64,000 nt of DNA. It comes from Mytilus trossulus (Eukaryota; Mollusca; Bivalvia; Mytilida; Mytilidae). Under the pieces are notes generated by a model. That model worked only from the letters and a program-made list of their open reading frames with translations, ran no database searches and had not been told where the DNA came from. Numbering within the stretch: position 1 is the first letter of the stretch; every line of letters starts with the position of its first letter. This document shows, in pieces, positions 23,432 through 33,899 of the stretch. The position numbers and the translations under genes are program-made. The stretch spans positions 47,982,686-48,046,685 of the forward strand of contig NC_086378.1 in the NCBI RefSeq assembly GCF_036588685.1. Reading direction: 5' to 3'.

Positions 23432-23483
23432 TCCAGAACTGTCGACGGATCTTTACTTAAAACTAGATGTCAGTGTGTAAAAT

Positions 23484-24578
23484 ATGTTCGGCTATATATA
23501 TTTAATGATTTTAATGCATACCGCATCAGCTTCAGTATTTTCAAATTTGCCAGGATTAGATAGATTCTGTAGTCTCAGTGACAATGTTATTCAATGCAAC
23601 ATTCATGTAGTAAATTTTCTAGATTTCAGAGACATTCGGAAACTTTTGTCTGATCTTTCGGGTACTGCTGTTGTTATTCTAAATATAACATGCGGAGATG
23701 TTGGTCAGTTACGATTACCATGGCCAATGAAATCAAGGAATATAAACGAACTTTGGGTAGATGGCTGTCACGTGCATGGTTTTCATGAATTCGATTTATC
23801 AATGGCTGATGTTCCAGATCGAATGGTTAAATTGAAATTAAAAAATAGTGTAATAGAAAGTAGTGTTTTTGATACGCTTAGCATTTTTTCTAAGGAATCT
23901 TTCGATTGTGGACAACAAACTTTAAGTTATCTGGTAATGCAAAATATCAGTTATGAACTTATTTTGGAGCCTAAAGATATCACCGGTTTAGAATCGAAAG
24001 GCGTTATAATGGACGCTGGAGATGTTTTGCTGCCGAATAAGGAGCCATTAACAAAAATGTGTAATTATAAAGATCTTGAAAAAATCGATATCAGTAACAG
24101 TGTTGATGGAATGACATATTTTATTCTTCCTCTACAAAACTCAGAATTTCCAAAATTAACACATTTCAATATGTCTAATAATAGCCTTTTGTCGTTTCCA
24201 GATTTGATGATGAATTGGGAAGTGACTTTTCCAAATTTGGAATCATTAGATTTATCCTCCAATGAACTGGATAATATAGACTTTAGTTCTAGTACAACTG
24301 CAAGCAAAAGACACAAACCACTGTTTATGAATTTGAGGAACAATCTCTTTGTGAACGTTCCGCCTATAGTAAGTCAACTTCTACAAAGACCCGTCCCTAT
24401 ACTTGTGGACATGGGAGATAATCCACTGGTGTGTGGCTGTGATACATTACTTTATAAAAAATATTTACAGAGTGTCATTAAAACGTATCCAATCATCGAA
24501 AATCTACAAAATACAACGTGTTTACAAAAGTCAGGACAGAAAACCAAGATCTTGGAACTTGAGGTCAATAATTGTTAA
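23484..24578 (+). CDS. Secreted LRR-only protein 1 (intronless)
   Basis: 364 aa, complete, single exon. Residues 1-17 form a signal peptide (hydrophobic, ending ASAS), so the protein should enter the secretory pathway. There is no membrane segment or intracellular domain. Ten Cys are present (29, 38, 70, 95, 142, 193, 317, 319, 346, 364). LRR-type segments are visible at about 223-240 (LTHFNMSNNSLLSFP), 252-267 (LESLDLSSNELDNIDF) and 280-295 (LFMNLRNNLFVNVPP). They are followed by a C-terminal cap with NPLVCGC and two further Cys, the last being the final residue. Motifs LPWPMK (78-83) and DCGQQTL (141-147) are shared with the proteins at 41,104 and 48,821, but overall identity is low, so it is an older paralogue. 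Several N-glycosylation sequons (for example NIT, NIS, NTT) fit secretion. A role in binding microbial or self ligands is inferred from LRR-only proteins in general. No ligand can be read from the sequence. Confidence 0.85.
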   Translation: MFGYIYLMILMHTASASVFSNLPGLDRFCSLSDNVIQCNIHVVNFLDFRDIRKLLSDLSGTAVVILNITCGDVGQLRLPWPMKSRNINELWVDGCHVHGFHEFDLSMADVPDRMVKLKLKNSVIESSVFDTLSIFSKESFDCGQQTLSYLVMQNISYELILEPKDITGLESKGVIMDAGDVLLPNKEPLTKMCNYKDLEKIDISNSVDGMTYFILPLQNSEFPKLTHFNMSNNSLLSFPDLMMNWEVTFPNLESLDLSSNELDNIDFSSSTTASKRHKPLFMNLRNNLFVNVPPIVSQLLQRPVPILVDMGDNPLVCGCDTLLYKKYLQSVIKTYPIIENLQNTTCLQKSGQKTKILELEVNNC

Positions 24579-25370
24579 TGTGTTTGCTAATATACCCATG
24601 CATTGTTGACTTGCATCGTTGTATCTACAGCTTCGTGTTTGCTTTTAGTGACTTCTCGTGGATGCCTTGCGTTACGACTATAATGTCAAATTTCTATACT
24701 GTTTTGTGATTGGTTATTGTCCACGTGACGACATACGCAAGTCCAACCACTCACGATGACGTCTTTTAAGCTCGATACTTTTGATTTAGCAGATTGGCAT
24801 AGATGGACGCGTTTAACACATCTCGTGCAAAAACCATGACAAAAGGAAAGAATCGATATAACTAGTTGACTATTCGGAATGATATGTGATAACAAGAACA
24901 GAATATATGCCTTTTTTCGCTAACTCTTTTTGATATGACTGAAAGCAATCAGTTGCTTAACGTTGATAATAAAAAGAACACGTATAGCTGTTTTTTACAC
25001 ACGTATTTAGGAAATTTATATTGCAAAACAACATTTGATTTCCGTAAGTAGTAGAACCCCTTCTGATTCTGAAAACGTAGGAACACAACAGAACGAACAA
25101 CCGACATCTTTTGTCTTCCTCTGATACTGTTAGGTCCCGTGCATGCCATGTTTAGTTTCCTCATAATTGATGTGTATCAACTGTATTTTTTTTTAGTTGT
25201 GTGTTCAGATAATTTCTCATTTAATATAGTTCTCGATGTTAAGAATTTATTCAGACTACGTGATTTAACTTCCGTTTTAAGATGTGCTTCCTTTCTTTGG
25301 GATTTACTCCAGTGATCGTTATTTAAGTGAAGCATTTTGAATGAAAAAGAAAAAAATGTGTAATGATTGC
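24579..25370. other. Intergenic, 3' of LRR gene 1
   Basis: No repeat family or gene is recognised. AATAAA occurs near 24,968, and whether it ends the LRR 1 transcript is unknown. Confidence 0.3.
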
Positions 25371-25374
25371 TTAT

Positions 25375-25640
25375 GAGAACTAACATCTATAGGTCACCGT
25401 AATGTCTTTAACAACGAGTTAAACCAATATCGCATGGTCAGCGATTACAAGCCATGAAATGACAAATGAAAACTAAATTCAAACCTAAAAACGACCCACC
25501 TGATAATAAAAGAAAAACAAATATTTAACACAGCAACACACAAAAATCACTGAAGTGTAGGTTCCTGGCAAGCTTATATAGAACCTTGCACAAACCCTAC
25601 CCTAAATAGTGAAACATAAGAACAAACTCGTCAGATGGAT
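25375..25640 (-). repeat. Repeat family B, diverged reverse copy
   Basis: It shows TCTATAGGTCACCGTAATGT, CATGGTCAGCGATTACAAGC, ACTGAAGTGTAGGTTCCTGG and CTCGTCAGATGGATAC in family order. It is more diverged than the copy at 27,185. Confidence 0.6.
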
Positions 25641-25739
25641 ACAAAGAAATACATCTAACATGTTTACTTATTCCGGGTTATATCTCGTCTATATACCAGC
25701 TTTTCTAGGTGTTTGGTATTACCATACATTTTCACTTCG

Positions 25740-26585
25740 CCGTACCATGAACAATAAAGGCAACAGTAGTATACCGCTGTTCAAAACTCATAAATCCATG
25801 GACAAAAAACAAAATCGGGGTAACAAACCAAAACCGAGCGAAACGCATTAAATATAAGAGGAGAACTACGACACAACATCGAAATGCAACACACACAGAA
25901 ACTGACCAATCATCAGACAAAACACCACGAGAATAACAAATATAACATGAAAACCAAATACATGAATTTGGGATAGACAAGTACCGTGCCACGTCTTATC
26001 TCAATATCTCAAAAATAAGAGAAACACAAACGAATCAACGTTAAAATGCAACACACAGAGAAACGAACAATAATATAACAATGACCATCGTCCTGACTTG
26101 GAACAGGACACTTTTAAAGGGGAATAAAAGTGGTGGGTTAAACCTGGTTTTATGGCATGCCAAACCTCGCACTTTAATGGCAAAGTTAAATATAATATTG
26201 AAATGACAACATAATATTACAGGACTACAATACAAATAAATAGGAGAACATATTAGACAAAGAAAAACACGATTAATAGATAACAAAAAGCATCAGGTAC
26301 GCCAAAAACGCGCCTTGTCCACACAAGACTCACCAGTCACGCCCAGATATAAAAGATCGAAAGTGAAAAAAGTACAAAGTTGTACAGCACTGAAGATCAA
26401 AAGTTGAAAAGGTTTCGCCAAATACGGCATTGTTTTGATGCCCGGGATAAGAACATTCTTATTATATAGAACAATTCATGCTATTGCAAACAGTAAATTT
26501 TATCAAATGAATATATGAAAGAGATATACATAAAGAAACTGAAGTATTAAACATTACAGAAAAATAAACCTGAATACATAACGCC
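25740..26585 (-). repeat. Repeat family H, near-complete reverse copy
   Basis: About 840 bp, the reverse complement of 28,605-29,400. Shared boxes include AACAGTAGTATACCGCTGTT, GATAGACAAGTACCGTGCCA, GGTGGGTTAAACCTGGTTTT and GCCAAACCTCGCACTTTAAT. At its far side is a family-A-like tail (CGCCAAAAACGCGCCTTGTC, CACAAGACTCACCAGTCACG). A reading frame in it (26,041-26,286) is also open in the other copy. Confidence 0.8.
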
Positions 26586-26730
26586 TAGATATAAAAGATC
26601 GAACGTGAAAAAGGTACAAAGTTGTACAGCACTGAAGATCAAAAGTTGAAAAGGTTTTGACAAACACGGCATTGTTTTTATGCATGGGATAAGAACATCC
26701 TAATAATATAGAACACTTAATGCTATTGCA
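26577..26730 (-). repeat. Local duplicate of 26,336-26,490
   Basis: The block CGCC-AGATATAAAAGATCGAA...GGGATAAGAACAT...AATGCTATTGCA is repeated about 241 bp downstream of its first occurrence. This indicates a tandem duplication of part of family H. Confidence 0.75.
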
Positions 26731-26734
26731 CAAC

Positions 26735-27180
26735 ACATTTATTTATTTTGTAAAAAATATTTCCATTCTCAATTAAAACTGTAAACTTTACAACAGAATT
26801 ATTTTCATTTACCTGTGTATTACGGCTTTTTGTTCAAGGTTATAGCTGGGTTCTTTGTTAAATTGTACAGCTTCTCAAAGCAGTATATTACTACTTGTGT
26901 CTTTTTTATTCACCTCTTATTTATTGATTACATGTATGTATCTACATTGTATCATAGATCAAATTTATTCGTTCAGTGTTCTCACTTTTGTCAATATGTC
27001 TTATGATGGAGTTAAACTTGTCGCTCCTTTAAATTAACTTATTCTAAAAGTTTACCTATTCAACACTGTAATGAGATCATTGAATATAGTTTTTATTGGT
27101 AAAAATATTGCTTTTATTATCAGTAAATTAAAAGCTAACTAAATATTACTAGTATGTTATATACATATGCATATTCATGG
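26735..27180. other. No recognised feature
   Basis: T-rich + strand with overlapping short ORFs and no domain. Confidence 0.3.
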
Positions 27181-27184
27181 ATCT

Positions 27185-27860
27185 ACAATATGTCGATACC
27201 TGTAACTTGGCATTGCACAAGGTCATGATTTTCTCTGGCTGTTTATGACGTCTTTATACAAAATCCATTGGATGATGGATGTGTACGGATTGATAGTTTA
27301 GTCTTAGATGCATGTTTTTTTTTTATTAGTTGTTAGTGGCTTTGAACTAGTTGTCAGATAACTGCGAGTACTCTCGATCTATTCATGGTGTCTTTTTGTG
27401 TCGGGATGTATAAGTACCCGGCCACGTCCACTTGTATTTTTGTCCATCTGTTGAGTTAAGCCTTTTTCAACTGGTTTGTATAGTTCTTTCTTATGTTGTA
27501 CTGTTATACCACTGTCACAGGTTAGGGGAAGAATTGGGATCCAGCCAACATGTTAAACCCCGCCACATTATTTATGTATGTGCCTGTCTCAAGTCAGGAG
27601 CCTGTAATTCACTGGTTGTCGTTTGTTTATGTGTTACATATTTGTTTTTCGTTGATTTTTTTACATAAATAAGGCCGTTAGTTTTCTCGTTTGAATTGTT
27701 TTACATTGTCTTATCGGGGCCTTTTAGAGCTGACTATGCGGTATGGGCTTTGCTCATTGTTGAAGGCCGTACAGCGACCTATAGTTGTTAATGTCTGTGT
27801 CATTTTGGACTTTTGTGGAAAGTTGTCTCATTGGCAATCACACCATATCTTCTTTTATAT
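27185..27860 (+). repeat. Repeat family B, longest copy
   Basis: About 670 bp. Boxes in order: TTGCACAAGGTCATGATTTT, GTGTACGGATTGATAG, TTAGTGGCTTTGAACTAGTT, GAGTTAAGCCTTTTTCAACT, TGTTATACCACTGTCACAGG, ACCCCGCCACATTATTTATG, CAGGAGCCTGTAATTCACTG, AAGGCCGTTAGTTTTCTCGT, GAAGGCCGTACAGCGACCTA, AGTTGTCTCATTGGCAATCA, CACCATATCTTCTTTT. From memory this is among the commonest Mytilus repeats. It has no RT or transposase. Confidence 0.85.
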
Positions 27861-27934
27861 ATATTAAGCATATTATGGTGTGATGTTACACTATTTTTTC
27901 AGATAAAGATGAAGGTTGGTACCCATTATAACGT

Positions 27935-28230
27935 TTAAACTCACAGCATTTTTTGTACCTGTCGGTTTTGTCAGGAATCTGATGTTCAGTAGTTGTTATT
28001 TGTTGCTATGGTTCATAAGTGTTTTTCGTTTATCTTTATATAGAATTTGTACAATTGGTTTTTATGGTTGAACTTTCACGCTAGTCATTTATTGGGCTTC
28101 TAGACCTTGCTGTTCGGTGTGAGTCTAGTAGGCTCCGTGTTGAAGATGGTACTTATACCTATAATGGTTTACTTTTACAAATTGTGAGTTGTCTCAATGG
28201 CTCTCATACCACATTCTCTTATATATCTTA
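27935..28230 (+). repeat. Repeat family B2 (variant of B)
   Basis: It is laid out like B but with different sequence in the middle: CACGCTAGTCATTTATTGGG, TGCTGTTCGGTGTGAGTCTA, TTTTACAAATTGTGAGTTGT, CTCAATGGCTCTCATACCAC. The reverse copy is at 32,945-33,260. Confidence 0.7.
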
Positions 28231-28604
28231 ACCAATAACAACAACATTTAAAGATCTACTAGTAATTAGTAACCTTTTAGTTAATTTAAGGCATCGATAA
28301 GTCTACCCGGGTCACATCTTAATTTCCGGGCTCTGTAAACAATATATCCATATAAATTTAAATGTGCTATCCCTTTACAAATACTCAAACTTTAAACGAT
28401 TTATGATACATAAACGTGTGGTATATAAATATGTGATATGTAAAATGGCGCCAAAGGGATATTTGTACGTATGTACATCATCGTTGAAAAAAGAAAATGA
28501 ACAATTATGAACGAAAAATCAACCCTTTTGAATTTAGAGTTTCCCTTGTAAAACTGATGTTACACAATCTAGGAAAGGACAGTTATTAACGTTTTTAACG
28601 TTCT

Positions 28605-29400
28605 GGGCGTTATGTATTCGGGTTTAGTTTTCTGTAATTAGTTTTTAATTCAGTTTCATTATGTATATCTCTTTCATATTCATTTGTTAAAATTTACTGT
28701 TTGCAATAGTGTGAATTGTTTTATATAATATGAATGTTCTTATCCTGGGCATACAAACAATGCCGTATTTGGCAAAACCTTTTCAACTTTTGATCTTCAA
28801 TGCTGTACAATTTTGTATTTTTTTCGTCACTGGTGAGTCTCGTGTGGACTAGACGCGTTTTTGGCGTATTGAATTTTAAACCTGATGCTTTTTGTTATCT
28901 ATTAATCATGCTTTTCTTTGTATTATATGTTCTGCTTTTTATTTGTATTGTAGTCCTGTAATATTTTGTTTTCATTTCAATGTTATATTTAACTGTGCCA
29001 TTAAAGTGCGAGGTTTGGCATGCCTTAAAACCAGGTTCAACCCACCACTTTTATTCCCCTTTAAAAGTGTCCTGTACCAAGTCAGGAAGATGGCCATTGT
29101 TATAATATTGTTCGTTTCTGTGTGTGTGTTGCATTTTAACGTTGAGTCGTTTCTGTTTTCTCTTATTTTTGAGATAAGACGTGGCACGGTACTTGTCTAT
29201 CCCATATTCATGTATTTGGTTTTGATGTTATATTTGTTATTCTCGTGGTGTATTGTCTGTTGCGTTTCGGTGTTGTGTCGTTGTTCTCCTCTTATATTTA
29301 ATGCGTTTCCCTCGGTTTTGGTTTGTTGCCCCGATTTTGTTTTTTGTCCATGGATTTATGAGTTTTGAACAGCGGTATACTACTGTTGCCTTTATTTATA
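28605..29400 (+). repeat. Repeat family H, near-complete forward copy
   Basis: Inverted partner of 25,740-26,585. It ends with TCCATGGATTTATGAGTTTT, GAACAGCGGTATACTACTGT, TGCCTTTATTTATATG. A D-like core (AGTGCGAGGTTTGGC, AAAACCAGGTTCAACCCACC, CCTGTACCAAGTCAGGAAG) sits in the middle. A 158-codon frame (28,892-29,368) spans it. Confidence 0.8.
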
Positions 29401-29543
29401 TGTTGTATTGAAAGTGAGTTCCTTTGGTTAAATTTTTGTCAGTATATTTAGGAAAATCTTTATTATTTATCAAAACAACATCATCAATATAACGATCAGA
29501 GCTGTGGAATTTAGGCAGTGGCTATTCGCCCGGCTAGTCAAAA

Positions 29544-30583
29544 TGTCTATTCATCCGGCAAGCCGGACAAATAGCATTTTTACGGTTTTTCGCTATTTGT
29601 CCGGCCAAAAACATAATGATGAAGATAAAGCTTTGTGTTTTGAAGGTCTTAAATAAAGCACGAGTTGTTTTAAACAAAAATGTCTAACATCGTTTTATGA
29701 AAAAGAACTCATACTAAAAAAAAAAAAAAAAAAAACTATACATTTGATTCAGATTTTTTTTATTCTAATATTCTAAAGGAATTTGGGTAGGAAAGGGGGG
29801 GGGTGATTCTCTATTTTGTAGTTCTGCCTATGAATTTCATGTAAGATAAATAGTCGGCCAATCCTTATTGGCTTTATCTATGATTCCAAAAGATCCTGAA
29901 TTTATTGTTTCTGTGAAGTTTGGTTAAACGAAGGTCCCCATATGATTATGCACGATTGTTCGGCGATTTTTAATTCATAGGAAATTAGAGAAAAGGACAG
30001 GCACGTGTTACCTGTCCACAAAAGTAGGATTTTGTTTTCGATAAGATTGTTTTAGAAAAAAATGGTTATTAAATACAACAGAAAAAAGGGGGGTACACCA
30101 ACCCTGGTGTCTTATTCACAGTCAAGGCATATCAGTATGTTCATATATCTCCGTTGTAGTAGAACTTGAAAATAATGCATCCAAGCAATTTTTTTATAGT
30201 ATTTTTTCATTCAAGCAAATTTGATATAGTATTTTTTCCGAATGCGTTTTGCCTCCATAAGGTAAATGGGGGTAAATCATCAATTTTACTTCGATTTCAT
30301 GCTTATTTCTCACAGTTAACATGAACACGCTATTGTTCTGGAATCACTCCTATATACATTTGTTTAAAGCAATCACATTCTCTCAGGTTTTCTCTATGAC
30401 ATCTTTAAATATAGTAACGATCTCCAATTCTCTAAACGTCCATTGCATACGCGCGTGTGTTATCCGACACCTCATCCGGGACACTTTCCGCGTCGCATGA
30501 CACTTGTTGATATTGAAGAAATGTTCATCCGCGGACGAATAGTGATTTTTAACTATTCGTCCGGCTAGACGGACGAATAGACA
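29544..30583. mobile_element. TIR element of about 1.04 kb, non-autonomous
   Basis: The left end (TGTCTATTCATCCGGCAAGC, CGGACAAATAGC...GCTATTTGTCCGGCC) is matched in inverted orientation by the right end (reverse complement TGTCTATTCGTCCGTCTAGC, CGGACGAATAG...CTATTCGTCCGCGG). Each end also folds on itself. The interior has no ORF of note and includes a poly(A) run at about 29,717-29,736 and a G-run near 29,797. A further partial copy of the end motif (GGCTATTCGCCCGGCTAG) lies just outside on the left. I cannot assign a superfamily because no clean target duplication is visible. Confidence 0.65.
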
Positions 30584-31183
30584 CTCCGTTGAATTTATCA
30601 ATTACAGGTGAATGTAATTAAGGGTCAGTTATGGGATAATGAATGACAGAATCTTAAAGACAGACACACCTACATTGTATGTCAATGTGCTAAGTCTTCC
30701 CACGTATAATGCTCATTATATAAACAAAGTGCTCATATTAACCTTGTACATTTCCTGTTTTTTTATATATCTTTTCGTAACATTATAGTTTGTAATTACC
30801 CTATATAAACAACTTAGAAACACCTTGCTAAAAGAGGGAAAGAGATGACTACTTTTGATTCATTTCAGAAACGTGAACAAGGTAAAGAAAAATAAATAAA
30901 AGGAGGAAGCTAGTTAACAAAATAAATTACAGTAGAATTACAAAGTAAGAGCAGGAAATATTTTGTGCTAGGAGAATCCAAACGTAAATTAATAAGTTCA
31001 TAACATAAAATGATAAAATCTGTGATGACCGGAAAACAGATTTGATCTTAAACGCTTTAAAAAACAAAACAAAGAAAATGGCAAGGTAAAACGTTAATAT
31101 CAAGATTTTAAAATTGGCATCAAACGACACAAATATTGCAACCAAATAAAAGTCAACAACCACTTGCATTGGTGTCGACTTAC

Positions 31184-31310
31184 CACAGGTACTTCTATCA
31201 ATATAGGGTTTACTATCCATACCCGTACGAAAAATCACAAGGTAGCTAACGGAAATTTGCAATGTGTTCGCTTCAACCAATATTGTATTACTTTCCCTTG
31301 CCCCTCTCAC
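31184..31310 (-). other. Candidate first exon with promoter-like motifs
   Basis: On the minus strand an open frame from 31,310 includes an ATG at 31,220 followed by 12 codons (MDSKPYIDRSTC) and runs into a strong donor, TGTG|GTAAGT (intron from 31,183). Upstream on that strand are CACGTG near 31,310 and a CCAAT box (CCAATCA, about 31,388). The frame continues past the donor by chance as hydrophobic codons. I do not recognise the peptide and cannot find the next exon, so this is a suggestion only. Confidence 0.2.
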
Positions 31311-31349
31311 GTGTAAACATACATCAGTCTGTCGGTAATTGGTAATCGG

Positions 31350-31410
31350 TAACAGGTAACCAGATGAATCAGTGCAATCTGATTGGTCGAATTCATCTGG
31401 TTACCTGTTA
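31350..31410. repeat. Perfect 20-bp inverted repeat (hairpin)
   Basis: TAACAGGTAACCAGATGAAT at 31,350-31,369 is exactly complementary to 31,391-31,410, with a 21-nt loop. It is preceded by short GGTAA repeats. It could be the core of a small MITE or a local palindrome. Confidence 0.85.
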
Positions 31411-31419
31411 ATTCATACT

Positions 31420-31880
31420 AGTAACCAGAAAAATGTGAATAATGGGACTGCACAGTTTTATTTACTTCCTATGTAAACCGGAAGCTTAATACGTACAAAT
31501 TCAATGGGCCCAAGATCACAATTAATGACCCGCTTTTCGTTCCTTTTAATTAGAGTGTACTTTTTCTTAATTTTTTTTTCTTTCTTCTTTCCCTTCCTCA
31601 CTCATTTTTTAGATTTTTTTGGGTGGAAAGAAGAGAGGTGAAATAATTTTTGGATGTTGTATTTTAACTGATATTGATATGGAATGAGCGATTAGGCCAA
31701 ATGCAAATAGGTGATATTTACAGTTTTCGGAACATCTTTTGACTTTTCAATAGGGGTACTGTTGTGTATTGGCTAAATTTGTAAAAGTGATTGGTTCAAT
31801 CTTTCTGGTATTTTCCTGTAAACATTTATGGTATTACATTCTTTAGAAACTTATAAAGATAAAAAAAAATCTTTGGAAAC
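31420..31880. other. No recognised feature
   Basis: T-rich low-complexity patches (31,560-31,620). No gene or repeat family was seen. Confidence 0.3.
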
Positions 31881-31884
31881 TTTA

Positions 31885-32160
31885 GTTATATTTTGTCATT
31901 GCACAAGATAATGTTTATGAATATTAGATTTGTTGGGTGTGTACTGATTGATGGTAAGTTTTATTTATTTATTAATTGTAATTGGCCTTGAACTAGCTTT
32001 GGTGACTGCTATAATTCTAAGTCTTTAGACTTTTTTTAGTTTTTCGTTTGTCGAAGGCCGTACGGTGACCTATAGTAACTGTTGTTAATGTCTGTGTCAT
32101 TCTTATCTTGTGGACAGTTGTCTCATTGGCAATCATACCACCTCTTCATTTTTATATTGT
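31885..32160 (+). repeat. Repeat family B, internally deleted copy
   Basis: The head (GTCATTGCACAAGATAATG, GTGTGTACTGATTGATGG, GGCCTTGAACTAG) is joined directly to the tail (GAAGGCCGTACGGTGACCTA, AGTTGTCTCATTGGCAATCA, TACCACCTCTTC). The middle, present at 27,440-27,760, is missing. Confidence 0.75.
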
Positions 32161-32379
32161 CATAATAACTTGAGAGTAATCTGAAGGAGGTAATGCACCT
32201 ATGCAGTGTTGTTGATATGTTGTTCCTGTTCTTTGTTTTTATAACGGCTTTATTGTTTCTCTTTTCCCCTTTCTTTGATTAATTTAAAACATAATATATA
32301 GCCGAGTATTTGACAGTCCTTTAGCTGTTTTTACAATATTAATGTATAAATGTCTTTATACAATTATATTAGATTATTA

Positions 32380-32830
32380 ATCTTGTTATGTGGACTTCAA
32401 GGTTAAGGAAGCTGGCTTGTCAAGTTTTGGATTGTTTGTCGGATTTTCGGAATCCCCTGGTTTTATCAATTTAAATGCCTTGAAAAAATTTGCCCGGTGA
32501 CCCCCATTTTTCTTTTTGAAATTCTTCAACATGTATAATGATAAGCCATCTGTTAAAGTTTCATATAATTTTAATGACTTTTTAACTGTTTTTGAGAACT
32601 TTAACTTGTCAATGATAAAGCTATGAAAAGTCAAGAGAGAATATTTTCCCGCCAAAATTTCAATGGCTCATATCTCGAAAACAAGCATGGTGACCTATAT
32701 ATTTTTTTTGCTTTTTGGATCCCTTTATTAATTTCTAATCAATATAAACTAGTGTTTTGAAAAGTTAATTACTTTGAAACTGAGAAGCGAGCTCCCTTAA
32801 GTTTACTGTACATGAAGTTACTATGAGCAA
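32380..32830. other. Unassigned sequence, possible dispersed repeat
   Basis: A reverse-strand frame of 89 codons (32,386-32,655) is Lys-rich and has no recognisable domain. The right part (GGTGACCTATATATTTTTTT, TGAAACTGAGAAGCGAGCTC) seems familiar as a mussel repeat, but no second copy is in this window. Confidence 0.25.
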
Positions 32831-32944
32831 AACATGTGTAGACGAAGTCAAAGTTTAAACAATCAATAACATAAATAATTAAAATACATGCATGTAGTCT
32901 AAAACATTTTGAGTGTCAAACAAAATAATTTTTCATAGATAATT

Positions 32945-33260
32945 GAAGATGTGGTATGAGAGCCAATAAGACAACTCTCCATCCAAGTCACAATTTGTAA
33001 AAGTAAACCATTATTCGTCAAAATACGGTCTTTAACACGGGAGCATTGGTTTTCACCGAACAGCAAGCTATGAAATGACTAGCGTAAACCCATTCAAACA
33101 GGAAAACCAACGGTCTTATGTATATAAAAAAATGAGAAACCTTTAGAACCACACCAACAAACGACCACTGAATATCAGGTTCCTGACTTAGGCAAGTGCA
33201 TACAGATGCAGCGGCTTTAAACTTTTAAATGTGTGCCAACCTTCAACCTGACCTGACAAA
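32945..33260 (-). repeat. Repeat family B2, reverse copy
   Basis: GAAGATGTGGTATGAGAGCC, AATTTGTAAAAGTAAACCAT, CACCGAACAGCAAGC, CTAGCGTAAACCCATTCAAA, CGACCACTGAATATCAGGTT in reverse order relative to 27,935-28,230. Confidence 0.75.
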
Positions 33261-33719
33261 ACCGTGTAACATCACAAACATAAAAAGACACACTTCAAAT
33301 GTCAATTGAAATGGCTTAACTCTATCGAAAGATATAATTATGAAATAAAAAAATCAAGTGACTTTATTTAAATGTACTATCATCTACTGATATTCGTATA
33401 GATAAAGACATGGCGGAGCGGAGATACACATGAACGATTCAAAGAAGACGGGATTGTGCTACTGTAAACAATTGTCATTGATCTAAATATGTTGTAATAC
33501 GTGCCACGTATACTAGAATTCTATAGTAGTTCTTTTTTAATCGAATTGCTATTGTGGCACATATAGAATGTGGCGTGAATAAAGTCGTTCAAAGTCGCAA
33601 ACCATACACTGAATCTGGGACACAGATGCAACAGCACATCACAAGAACAACTATGCAAAACAATAAACAAATAAAATACATGAGTAACATAAAAAATATG
33701 ACAATTATTACTCAATGAC

Positions 33720-33865
33720 AGAATTCTGCAATGTGACGGGGATAAGTCTAGTTTGATGGTGTCTCCCCTAACTTGGGTCAGTTGTGACTGTAATAGAGCA
33801 ATATAAGAACAAGCTACTAGTACCAGAATCATTTGAAAAAGACATTTCATCAGATGGATACAATG
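33720..33865 (-). repeat. Repeat family B, reverse fragment
   Basis: It contains CCCTAACTTGGGTCAG, GCAATATAAGAACAAGC, CATTTCATCAGATGGATAC. The preceding 180 bp (33,540-33,720) may be a further degraded part. Confidence 0.5.
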
Positions 33866-33899
33866 CAGAAAACACAAACTGGACGTTGGCTACATGGTC

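Noticed and set aside
30843..30890. Possible 13-nt exon between TTTCAG and GTAAAG
   Set aside because: Too short, no open-frame support, and such word pairs are expected by chance in this AT-rich DNA.
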